DNA of 64,000 nt from Numida meleagris (taxonomy: Eukaryota > Chordata > Aves > Galliformes > Numididae): contig NC_034415.1 in the NCBI RefSeq assembly GCF_002078875.1, positions 21,777,225 to 21,841,224 of the forward strand, read 5' to 3'. Under the pieces are notes generated by a model, which saw only the letters and a list, made by a program, of their open reading frames with translations, was not told the DNA's origin and did not search any database. The position numbers and the translations under genes are program-made. Positions 43,796 through 55,900 of this stretch are shown here, one piece after another. Positions within the stretch are counted from its first letter, which is position 1. Every line of letters starts with the position of its first letter.

Positions 43796-43880
43796 GGCGC
43801 CGCCGCCGCCGCTCCCGTTCCCGCTCCGCCCGCATCAGCGCTCCGCCCGCCCCCGGCGCCGCGCCGTTCCGTTCCGCTGC
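43560..43880. promoter_or_regulatory. CpG-island promoter of ATPAF1
   Basis: GC-rich, CpG-dense block covering exon 1 and about 85 bp upstream, with GC-box-like CCGCCC repeats and no TATA box. The transcription start must lie between 43796 and about 43900 because the EFCAB14 poly(A) signal follows at once. Confidence 0.7.
43593..43795 (-). CDS. ATPAF1: ATPAF1 coding exon 1
   Basis: 203 nt from ATG (43795-43793) to donor CGCAG|GTGGAG. Encodes the GC-rich presequence and [15 protein letters not shown]. Least conserved part of the protein, as expected for a transit peptide. Confidence 0.94.
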
Positions 43881-43916
43881 GGAATGAGAGGGAGACGCGA
43901 ACGCTACGAATGAGCT

Positions 43917-43922
43917 TTTATT
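43917..43922 (-). terminator. Distal poly(A) signal AATAAA for EFCAB14
   Basis: Perfect hexamer on the minus strand, followed within about 25 nt by the ATPAF1 CpG island. Assigned to EFCAB14 by position; not shown by a transcript. Confidence 0.5.
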
Positions 43923-44287
43923 GAGATAAATTAAAGTTACATGAGAAAGCGTGTGGTGTTCGGGAGCTAAAAAAAAACAACAAAAAAAACGTTAGTGAAA
44001 CAAGTACAGTGCGGCAGTGAGCCTTCGGTAAACTAAAAATACAGAGTGGTCCCTATGCAGGAGTCACCACAAAATAAGATAAAAACAATCCAAGGTGGAT
44101 ATGAAGCCGAGCATCAGAGTGGCACCACGCTCCCGCTGCAGCCTGGGCACAGCCGTCCCTTAGCACCAGCACGGCCGCACCATAATGGCAGATCTCGTGG
44201 CCACCAAGCAACCTCCACACCAGCCAACACGGGGCCACCTCTGCTTGTCCCCGGAGTCCCGAGTCAGCCCCAGCATGCCCATTGCTG

Positions 44288-44325
44288 CTCATTGGTCTCT
44301 CCAACCTTAATGATTCTCTGATTTC
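44288..44325 (+). mobile_element. Short CR1 tail remnant
   Basis: TCTCCAACCTTAATGATTCT followed by CTGATT, about 35 bp. Too short to classify. Confidence 0.6.
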
Positions 44326-46802
44326 ACCTCTTGGTTTCAGACGTCTCCCCTAGGACTTGCTGCCAAGGGCAGGCTGTGCCACAGACACCTCTGGGCTCCC
44401 ACACAAACATCCCACCATATCCTCACAGATCAGGACAAATGCATTTACCATCCCTCACTTAAGCCCTCTGCCACGAGCACACAACAGCAGGGGAAGCACG
44501 TGGGATGGAGATCAGAGGCACGGCAGAAGACCTGCAGGGATCACGGCAGTGCTCCGAGGCTGTAACAGAGCTACCAGCAAGTCTAGGCCAAACACAAGCT
44601 ACTGCTGCACTCCCACACGGCCATATCTTGTTAAACTCAAAGCACAAGCCCATCCTACATGGTAGCAACAACAGCAATCAGCCGCACTCTGGACATGCAT
44701 GTTAAGCAGCACCACGGACAGCTGTGCCTTAATGCCAATTGGTTATCAATGGAGCTCCTTGGCTGCATACAGAGGACTCTATCTCATGCTATTCTCAACA
44801 AGCTCTAGCTGACAACTTCACTACTGCTGTTGAAAAGCCTTCAGAAAGTAAAGCAGACGGTAACAAAACAAAAGACCAGTAGGTTCACGTGGCAATACAA
44901 TAATCCCTTAAATTTTAAGGTAAATTTCGTACAAATCAAACTTCCAAAAATATTTTGCAAACTCTGGCATATGGCTATGATACAGTATGTACAAATAAAA
45001 TACCAGAATGGTTACATTTTATTGCTAGGGTATTATTATTATTTGGTTAAGGAATTATACGGAAGTGTATAAAAGGGTACAGGAAGCAGCAAGAAGCAAG
45101 TATTGGCTTCTTGGCTTCTTAAAGCCAAGGTTGGTTGGTTTTGTTTTGAAATACTGCGCTTTAAAATGTCACATCGAAAGCATCTCCTTATTGGGTCACG
45201 TCTGCATTACCCAAATAAGAGAGAAGAGCAACAGTGAGAGAAGCCTAGGCAATGGGTAAAAGGGTTTCATTTTGCACATTCCTCCACTGATACATACATC
45301 CAGAATACAATTATTTGTAAAACTATAAACATCCAGCCCGAAGTTACATAAAATTCAACAGCTATGAACTGACTTCCACATAAACTGATGTTTCGGTGAG
45401 GTGGGTACATTCAATTCACTAATCATGCAAAAAAACTCCCAACAAGATTAGTGATATTGTGAGCAGAATCATCTGATTTGGCCCTGATCTGGCCTGCAAG
45501 ATAATACCTCCTGCAAAAGTATCTTTCTGTTCCAGAAGGTTACAAACACGCTTGGTGTTTAGAGCCATTAGCATAAACACAACTTTAAGTTCCTCTGTAC
45601 CAAGGAAACCTCACTTACAAAGCACCTGTCAGTAGAGACCGCTGATGCAGTCACCCGCCCTGCCTTTTATATCCTTCTGTTGAGGAAAAGACAAAGGTTA
45701 AGGTACCAAGAAGCAATCACACATTAACCAGGAAAAAAAACAAACACAAATTCTACTTTAGCCTTTCCCACCTGCTCACAATCCTACTGACAAGGAGCTT
45801 TACTCAGAGCACTTCATCAGTGACCTCAACAACAGCGGGTGGAAGCAGCCAGCAGCATCAGCAAACCTGATCACAAGGTCTGCAGTAATCAGTCAGTGTG
45901 ACTCAGCACACCTCTGCCTGCACAGAGAGCAAGGTTAGAGCTATTCAGCTGCTACTCAGCAGGCTGCACTGTAGACTTTTACCTGTTCAGTATCTGTTAG
46001 AGTTCTTCCCAGGCTTTTTTATTTTTCGAACCAGATAGGCTCATCTTAGAAAATGTAATCTGGATGCAATACAGCAAAGCTAAAAGAATGCTGAAGTGAA
46101 AACCCAAGCACTTGGTAGGTAATTGCTCCTGTAGGCTCATGATATAAAAACACATTCAACTCTTCCCTCTGAAAGGGAGTCCTGCTATAGATGTGCATGG
46201 TTCCCCTCTCCTTCCTTCCTCTGCCTAACTCCAAACTCATTCATGGATATACTTACTTAAAACTAGAATTTAGCTGAAGCTCTCAACCACTCCTTTTAGG
46301 CTCGAGTCTCTCATCATAAGCAGTTTACTGCCAACACAACCCCTGACACTAACTTCTCCTTAAATATGCATAATTTACGCTATTTCAACTATTTACAAGC
46401 AGAAAAAGCCCATCTTTACAAGACAGATTTCGTTCTGCTTTACGTAAAGTGCAGCTCTCTAATTTAAGGCAAATTTCAGTGAAATATAAAACCATAGTTT
46501 TATTTTTGTATGTACACATTTTAAATTAAAAACAAGAACTCCCTCGGAAAGAATGACCAGCAAGTGCTCTAAACAAGTTTGGGAATTTTCTGGATTTTAC
46601 CACAGTCCCAATACTATGTCATATTGACATCTAATTCTGTAAATTTCTTTTCAATAAATGCAACCAAAAAAGAGATGTCAGTGTGTACAGTAATTTCACT
46701 CCAAAGGTCAGTAAAACACTGGGAAAGTGCAGTTTTTTCATGTCCCGTAGTTTCCTTTAGCTACAGTAGCATTTATCAACATCACATTTCTAAACCTCTA
46801 TC

Positions 46803-46978
46803 CTATACACCCAAAGCCAATCTCAGTTCTTCTAATGAGTATTTCTCATCACCGTCTGTGTCAAATTTCTTAAAGATCTGCGACTCTTGGGCTGCAGGGC
46901 CCAGCAGCTTTTGAAGATCTTCAAATGACAGTTTTCCATCAGCACCTTCAGGTGCTTTTTCATACAAATCCTGAAGAT
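46803..46978 (-). CDS. EFCAB14: EFCAB14 coding exon 11 (EF hands, C-terminus)
   Basis: 176 nt including TAG, acceptor CTCTTTGCAG. Encodes (D)LQDLYEKAPEGADGKLSFE and FKKFDTDGDEKYSLEELRLA then LGV. The last EF loop has Asp at 1, 3 and 5 and Glu at 12. Confidence 0.95.
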
Positions 46979-49900
46979 CTGCAAAGAGAACAGTGATTTA
47001 AAAGTAATTCTTTGAAGCACACGGGAACATTGTACAAGTTACTCTTCCAGTTTTACTGCATTACGTGTTACCATCTAGGCATTAAGTAAATAAAGCATCT
47101 CCAAATATGTAGTTTGCCTCCTGTGCTGCCAGTAACAGTTTAGGCGGAAAAACAAAAACAGGACCATCAACATTTCTTAATTAAGATACTGTAAGTCTTA
47201 CAATAAAATGAAATCCGTTTCTGTCCACAGCTAGTAGACCATTCTACCACTACCAACCGCATACAGATGGGGCTATCTTACAAAAGCAAGCTCTGAATGA
47301 CTGTTGCTATACCAACAGCACTGATCATACAAAGGGAAAAGTGTCTATTTGCTTCCTGATGCAAAGCAATGCCCTTTCAATAGCTGAAGAGACTGAACAG
47401 CAAGATCCAGAAACCATTCATCCCACCAGGCAGCACTCTCTTAAAGGGAGAAGGAAAAGAAGAAAAAAAAGGAAAAAGAAAAGAAAGACAAACAACAGAC
47501 ACATTCACACCTAATTCATTTTCCTTCAGCATCCTAACTCTGACCTTAACTACTCCCAGAGACTCTTGGGCATTTGACACAATACTTAATGCACTCAAAA
47601 TAAACAACTGACTAATGAACACACCTGTTTAAATCTCTGCTGCTTTCTTTGTTTATACATTTTTCTTTTCTTTCTGTTAAATCTATGGCTCTCAAGCTTT
47701 TCAACTTGACCAAGCTTATCACACAATATCCAGACACTACCGTAATTCCAGTTATACTTAATGTCTCCTGAACATTTATTTACATGAAATATGTAACAAA
47801 AGGAAAGGTCAGCCTGGAGAGGACGCACCTTCTATGCTGGAAATTCCTGGTAAGGACAGATGTCTCAGCTGTCTGTTCTTCTCCGTGCTGTCATCAGCTG
47901 ACCTTGAAGCCAGCCTTGAAAGGTCTGTGGGCTTTGTCATAGTACTCGGACTACTGTCAACTGTTGCAAAACAATTTGTATTAGTCCTATTAATTCCACA
48001 GAATTGCAGTTAGCAGAAACAAAAATTCCAGAAGAACTAATTCAAATATTTTTTGCATCACAGATGCCGTATGAGGTAAGAATGGTGCAAAACTGTTTCA
48101 GAATACAACAATGTTATGCACTTTTACTAATAACTAGAACAGAAGAAAGAAAACCTGATTTTTGGACAGTTATACAGCTTTAATTGTTCCATGCTGTACT
48201 TGGGAGACGTATATTCATGAATATCATACACAGAATGACTGGCTGGCAAATGCTTTCCACTTCCCATTCTGGAAGTATTGAACAAGCTTTAGTAACTGAA
48301 TCTACATCTGCCTGCTTGGGTTGCTTTCACCATCTCCTCCCTCCTCTAAGGATATATCACAGTCTCCTCCCATAACAGCAACTGGTGGAAAAGTCATTTT
48401 CAAACTTTCAATTTTCCATGTCTTAGAGTTGTTTTCTGCAACTTCAGCTGAATGAATCTTCTCCAAAAATTTCAGGGAAACAGTATAACTTATTTACCTT
48501 CATTACTTATTCTTTCAGTTACACGGGGAACCTTCATTTTTATAGGTTACTGTTAGATAACATCCTTACCATTCTTTGATGCCTCAATGGGTCGGTCATC
48601 ATCTGGCTTACTTGCACGAGCATTGAGTAGCTGAAGCTTCTCCCTTAGATTTAATTCCTGAGAATCTCTGGTTCCTGTTTCCTGCATATGTGGAAAAGAA
48701 TTTTGTTAAAAAACACCCCCTTCAATAGATGGAGGAGATTAGAACAAGAATTTGCTTCAAATATCCAAGTACTTCTGCATGACTTAGTGCTTTCCAGGCT
48801 GATCAAGTTTTAAATTATTAACAAGATCAAAAATAGATTAAAAATCTATGGGAACACGTAAGGACTAAATTCATATGGTCTATAAGAAGACAATAGGATC
48901 AGTATCTAAATCCCAAAAGCAGGCAAGTATTTTGCAGACACGAATTTCAAAAGAATATGACATTTTATTTCCATATTTCTTATATAAATGGGTAAGATAC
49001 TGAAAAATGGTACTATAAAAAATAACACATGTATTTGGAATGAACATTCATACATTAATTGAATTAAATAATTGTTTCAAATGCTTACTGCAGCACTAAC
49101 TGCCTTAAGGTCAGTAGTACAATACCTCTGCCAAGTGTGTTTTTTAAATCTCAATCTCTTCTATTCTGTTCATTGTAAGGTTCCAGATTATAGGTTCTGT
49201 TCACAGCAGTTCAAGCCTGATTTGACAACCTAGCCAGGTCACTCATCTGTCTTTTTACCAGAAGATGGAAACTAACCTTAAGAGCACCACCCAACTCCAA
49301 GCTATAACTTCACCCTTCCTTAAACTTGCCCACAGCCAGTCATTACGTTGTCTACTAGTACAAAGTTTCTCTAAGTCACGTTTTAGCTGCTAGCTCCTGA
49401 GGCAACCGATCTGAAGTTAGAGAACTGTGCAAACTTGGGCATCAATGTCTTCTTGAATTCCTTCCTGTTACCCTTACATGATTGCCCCTGTGCTGCATTA
49501 TGCTTATCAAGGATAAACGTAAGCCCAAGAAAGTCTTTATACACAGGTAAATGCTGTAACACCGCTTATAGCATGAACCCACAATAGTTGGGCCAGCTTT
49601 GCTGAGAACATGGCAATGGGAATTCAAATTGAGCCAGCTACCAAAGTCCCTCACTTTGCCAGACAATGGTCTGAACCTCCCTAAACTTTCAGCTACACGA
49701 AAGGATATTACAGCAGCTCTGCCATGTTATTCCACACATAATCAGAATGGCAAGACTTTAAACTCCAGCTGGTCTTCCATCTTAATTCACTTCCTTTCTC
49801 CAAAATGGGGGGTAGGTAAGCTGTCCTTCTATACTGTACTTTTAAAAGAAACTGGATCAGATTAGCCTGCTTGCAGATCTTTTCTCAAGTCTCATTTAAA

Positions 49901-52900
49901 ACATGATTTTAAGACAATGACAGGGTCTACTAACCCAGTGTAGTTTCTGTTTCCTTACTTTACCTTCAGTTCTTTATTTGAATGTGTTTCATTATTTAGT
50001 TGATCTTCATTTTCCACTTTTAGAGAGGTAGTTGTATCATTCCCCTATAGTGAAAATGGAGGAGAGCTGAGTATATTCATGTACTTACTGTTTTTTATTA
50101 TAAAGTTTCTTTCTTCCAAATTTGCCAGGCATAAAGCCACCCAAGTTTTATTTTCACTTTAGTTAGACCTTAAGAAGCTGTATATGTGCTGTGTAGAACA
50201 AACTGAAATTATCAGACATCCGTAGCCATGCTTACCACCAGACTGGTAGACAAGTTGTTTCTTTTGTCCAGCTTATTCACAGCAACAGGAGTGTTTTCCA
50301 ACAGCATAACCCGCTGGCTGAGGTTACCAATGGTGGAATCCATGTTTAGAAGCTTGATGTCACACAACTTCTGGTTTGTCACTATAGTATTGTTTAGCTC
50401 CTCCAAAGCTGCATGCAGTGTCTGACTTTCCTGAAATATAAAACCAAGACAATTCGGTTTACTTGCCTTCTGCAGCGCTATTGATATTAACAACGTGGTG
50501 GCTGACCCAGTTTAACCAGGCACACTTCAGGCTGTCTCGCCACAGAAACACTGAAAACATTCAACTAGAAGCTTCCAGAAAGTTATTCCAGCTTCCAAAG
50601 TTTGACTGAGATTTTCCTCAAGGCTAACCTCTTTGTTGCTAATGTAATCAATTCAGCTGTGCCAGCAAACACACAAAGCCTATTCATCTCATCTTCCAGA
50701 GCAAGCTTAGTAACTACACCAATTATTTCTCCCAAAAAAGCAGGTACTAGGCATATTTATACATAAGATTCACTTTTGAGGAATATATTAATTGTATTAA
50801 ATATAAATAAATTCAATATAATTCCATTACAAACCATTTGAGGTAAGCATGCATACTTTTTTTTAATCTCTGCTTTGTACACTTCATTATTTCAAAGGTG
50901 ACTCAACACATGCCACTCCTAGATTTGCTCAGATTGGCAAGTACCTGCCATAAAATCAATTCAATAAAAAGCTTTTAAATCATTTACTAAAGCAAAGTAT
51001 GCCGTAATTCATGAGATAATCGACTCCAGACTTTTAACTTTTCACTTAGTTAAAACATACACAGAAAGTGCTCTCAGGCTAGAATACTTTCATGTTTGCA
51101 CAAACACAGAAACGAACTACAGGAATATTATCTTACACTTGGTTTTGACGTCTGCCATTTGTATTTTGTCTTCATAAAAACCATACTTTTTTCGTACACA
51201 GCAAAACACTCAAAATGTAAGTACCATTGATACCTGCATCAGCATTCTTTACACAAGGGAGACAAATACCTGTTTGCAATTTTCTGTCTGATTTTTCTCA
51301 GTCCTTGGCAGTGCAGTGGAGTGTTTCAATTCCTTCTAAAGAAAGAAGCAGAAAGTTATGCTTGTACAAAATACTAAGCTCTTAAGAACTGGCGGATCGT
51401 AGCTAAAGATGTTCTGCTACAGTTATTGTTGCTTGCGTCTGTTGTGTGTGCAACACTTTAACTAGGTTAATACAGCAGAAGGTGAAAATATGTTGTTTTA
51501 ATCAAACCTCCCAGATTAGCTCTTCTCCTTTAAAGACGTATTATGGCATGCATTTTACCACTGCCATACACAGCCACATCTATCAAGTTTTCATAACACT
51601 CACAAACTAGTTTCATAAGGTGAAAGATCTAATTTAAAGTAGTGTTGTATTGCACTGAAAAACTATTATTTGCTGTTTTTCCACTAGAAGAGAGGTCAGC
51701 ATATATACACTGAGCAATTGCTGGTAAGGATGGTCCATAAAGGATGTGGGCAAGGATGAGTTAATTCAACCAGAAAATCATCTCAACAGTCTCACTCTTA
51801 GGACTCAGTGCAGACAGTCACCCTAAGCAGTACTCCGCATTAGACAGAAGCAGAGAGTTCCAAGGCTCTAAAACTTAAGAGCGGTAGAATGCAAAAACAT
51901 GCAGAACAGAAAGCACAGTCGAGATCAACTGTGGCACCAGAAAAATACATCCTTGGTATCCTATAGGAGACGCCACACGGGGATGAGCAGTGTATTAATC
52001 TATCAGCTGGCATCTGCTGAGACTTGGAAAGTGTTTTGAAGACATAAGATGTGGGAAATGCCACCATAAGGTAAGAACTTCAGAGCTCTCATGCTTCTTT
52101 CAAATGAGGCAGGTAAACTTGGAATACACCCTGTTAAACCAGTACATTTTCTTACCACATCATTCTGGAGTATCTCTATGGATTTCTTGTACTCTTCAAT
52201 AGCTGTCTGTATGTTTTCGACATCATGAGAAACACTGGTAAGAGTGCTACCTATGGTCGCTACCGTCTGGAAGGAAGGAAGGAGACAAAAATCTCAGCAA
52301 AAATCCGATGTTTCAACGTGCTGAACACTACGTTTTGTTGATGAAGCAGCAGGCAGACTGCCACAAAGACATGCAGTGGGTTCAGAGGATGCAGAACTTC
52401 CTTTGCAAACAGAACAGCAACTATACCCACAGCATTTTGGCCAAAAAACGAATGCTCCCTACACCATGACACCCAAGGAAACCACAACTGCAGGCTTCAG
52501 ATTCCCAAAGCAATGCAAACATTCTGGCATTAAAAAAAATAAGTCCTGAGATAAAGACATTTTTCTTCCTCTCTGCATGGAGTATCGGTATTAAACACGT
52601 GGATGCTGACATTATGTATTTCCCCTGCCCTAATCAGCTTTCAGGCTACTCAGGAGAAAAGTCACATGCTGCAGAACTAGTCTGCTGAAGGTTGCTAACC
52701 TGCTTTCCAAGCAAGCATTGGCTTTATATTTTGAAAGGAACAACAGCACTGAAGCACCAGGAAATTCCCCATGAGTTCTGTGGGTACAGCCCATGCGCTG
52801 TGACACCACCTCTGTTTCTGACTACTGCAGCCCCATTCTTCCCTTCACTTATAGGCAGGTGATCCAAATACAGCTGGACACAAGAAGCTGCTAGGCAGAA

Positions 52901-55900
52901 TATTTTCTCTGGACCCGCCAAAAGCTGGGCCCAACACCTACACCCAAAGCTCTCCTGCGTGACAGAAGCTATAGCATCATCCAGAGAAGCTTCACTCAGC
53001 TATAGCATCCCCAGAAGCTACAGCATCAACCAGAGGTCTAAAAGAAGCCCAAGTCTTGAAATGTATTTTTTTTCCTTGGCATGACGCTGGAAAAAAAAAA
53101 AAACATTAAAATTGTTGCATTTAAACCTCAGAATAGTTTTTAAAAAACACTCATGGTATATTTCTTGGAAGGATTTCAGGTCGTTTTTTATTACACCAAC
53201 CTTATAAAACATGCATGCAAGCAAGATGGCACCAACAGAGGAAAGGAAACAGATGTCACATCCGACACCTTCCTTATGCGCAACAGAAGAGACTGACATG
53301 AACTCTGGATGTTTCTGGCACTGTCTTTCATTTTCACAAGGCGTGACCAAACAGACTTATCTCAACACAAAAAAAAGCCTTGCTGCTCAGCAGATCATTG
53401 CAAGCTAAAACTTGTTGGCCCTAAAACTTTGTTCTGATAGTACTGTTGTAAAGGGCAGCAAGATAACACCAAGGTTACTACAGAAATTACGTGCAGGATC
53501 TAGACTCTACATACTGTATGACTTATGACACAGTGGAAATCCAGCATGCTTGTAACAGCAGATTAGAAAGTTAGGAAACAGCTGTATAGTCCTCCCAGAA
53601 AAATAAATCCTAGGAGCCTGGTCAGCCAAACCACACTGCTTGCTTTGCAAATTAGCTTCTTCACTGCACGACAACTTAGTGGGGATACAAAATGATAAAT
53701 GGGAACCCATAGAAGCCACAAGGAGAACTGGACTGACAATAGGCTTTAGCAAGAAATATTTATATTGGGCTAAGTAACAAAACTGCCATGGAAGACCTGG
53801 GAAAGTTTCAACAAGCTTTCCTTTAACCAAAATGAATGGGCCAGGAAAGAAGCTAAGGGGCACAAGAAAACATTGTATTAGCAGAGGTTGCTTCGTATGC
53901 TTGTGTCACTCATTTGGGCTTGTCCTTCAAGGAACTGTCAGGAAACATTCCAGTACAATGCATGCTTTGTCATACAGGTACTGCGAAACTGCAGACAGAT
54001 GCCTACAAGTACCTTATATGGTATTAAGAAGATTAGTAGCCTGAAGGAAAGCAACCTCCAAGTTAAAGTAACAACACGACAAGAACTAGAAACACATGCA
54101 TTTCCAAAAAGGTGGAGCCAAGGCCTTCAATTTCTGTTGTTGGTGGTGTTTTGTTTTTTTTTAATTTTTTTCTTAGGACCATACACTATCGAGTATATGA
54201 ACTGCAATTTAAAAGCAGAGAAGCCACTATTTCACATGTACAGGTCAGGTAAATCCCACTGTTCTCGCTGTCCCCAAGAGCCCAGCTGAGGCCAGCACTG
54301 CGGTATGCACTTAGCAATACACATCTATGGTACTTGCCTTCTGGAGTTTCTCTACTGTGACAGGAAGAGAAATCAAATCAGAAGCAGACTTCACGTTGGT
54401 TTTGAGATGATTTACTGTTGAGGTCAATAGCGATATCTAAAAGCAAAGAGGAATATTTACAATCAGTCAGCATAACCCTGATTATGAACTTTCACATAAT
54501 TAAGGGCTTAACTTTTAACACGAGAAGATAAGACAGAACTAAAAAAAAAAAAAAAACCACACGCAGACACAAAACACCCTTGTTTCTAGGTTAAGAGTCC
54601 TGCCTAGGCTACATTACAAATCACCTGCCTCTTGCAACAGAAGCAAGATGTTGTTTTTTTTATTTTAAATTAAATGAAAAGCATACGGTACCCTCTGCAC
54701 ATTTTATATTCATCCCCTTATTGACAGGTTACTGCTCAAGGAAGATTGTTTTATTTTAATATTGCACAAGAAACAATATACATAGAGGAAACACTCATCT
54801 AGTTCTGCATTTAGCAATCACAAACCTGCCCAGCAAAACCATGCAACTTCACCAGTTGAGTGATGGACAAAGAATTTGCACAACACTCTGTTAAGAAGTG
54901 GTTTCTGTCAACTGTTTCATCCAGATGACAAGCATTCTATAAGTCTTCAAGACAAGTTATTCATTCCAATCAAGAGGCTGTCAAACTGCAAGCCATCACA
55001 AGCTCGTCCTTAATTGCTGACATTAACATTATAAGATCAATTTGTAGCCACCATTAGCTGAAATAAATGAAGGATCAGTTTTCTCATATTTGAGAATTGA
55101 GAAGCGGAGCGCATAAAATCCACTTTCTTCTAGCTATAAAAAAAAGGAGTTGTTTGCATGCTGAGAAAAGGGGCAAGATTTTAGCTTTCCAATAGGCCAA
55201 CCTTAACCAGCTGGTGTGCAGGCCCTAGCTTCACAGCTGTGAATATTGGCTGAAATAATTCCCGGCAGAATATACCAACAATTCATGGAAAAACAAGTGA
55301 ATTCTGGCCAAGACTGTGACCAGACCCCAGTGTAATGTAAGGGCCTGCAGGAACCATGTCCCAACTATCTCTAACACCAAGAAGCCTTCCAGAAGTCTCA
55401 TTAAGCACCTACAAATCTGTGGATAACATATATTGCCAGATGCCAAAGAAACTAAGTGGAGTTTTCAGATGTGTTTATGCGCTTCCCACCCCTAAGCGCT
55501 CCATCACTGCAAGGGGATGAAAATAATCCATCTGAGCAGGCACCCTAATGGTCTCTAAAACGTAACTGAAAACACCAGTGTCAGAGGTACACAGACCTCT
55601 GGACACGATGAACTGTCACTAACCTCTAAGGCAAGAGCTTCAGTAAGAGCCTTCCTGGATGCTTTGTCTGAAGTGTGAGCTAATACATCAGTAAGGAAAC
55701 AGCTTTCTGTTAAGGGGCTTAGTTGTACCAGAGTAAACCAAGCTAAGATTGACAGCAGCTCAGATTTCGAGGAGTATTAGCAGGCTTTGCATTCACAAGA
55801 CACCAGTACTTCCTCTGTAGCAAGATCAACTCGCACTGATGCGAATTAACTTCTTTCTATGCACATGAAATGTTTGCAGATACTCTCCTTAAATCTGAAG

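Larger units (their letters stand above)
43890..46802 (-). other. EFCAB14: EFCAB14 3'UTR (inferred)
   Basis: From the stop codon at 46805-46803 down to an AATAAA on the minus strand (TTTATT at 43917-43922 on plus). Other minus-strand AATAAA signals at 46499-46504 and 45018-45023 could give shorter ends. No coding exon was recognised in these 2.9 kb. A short CR1-like tail lies at 44288-44325. Confidence 0.55.
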
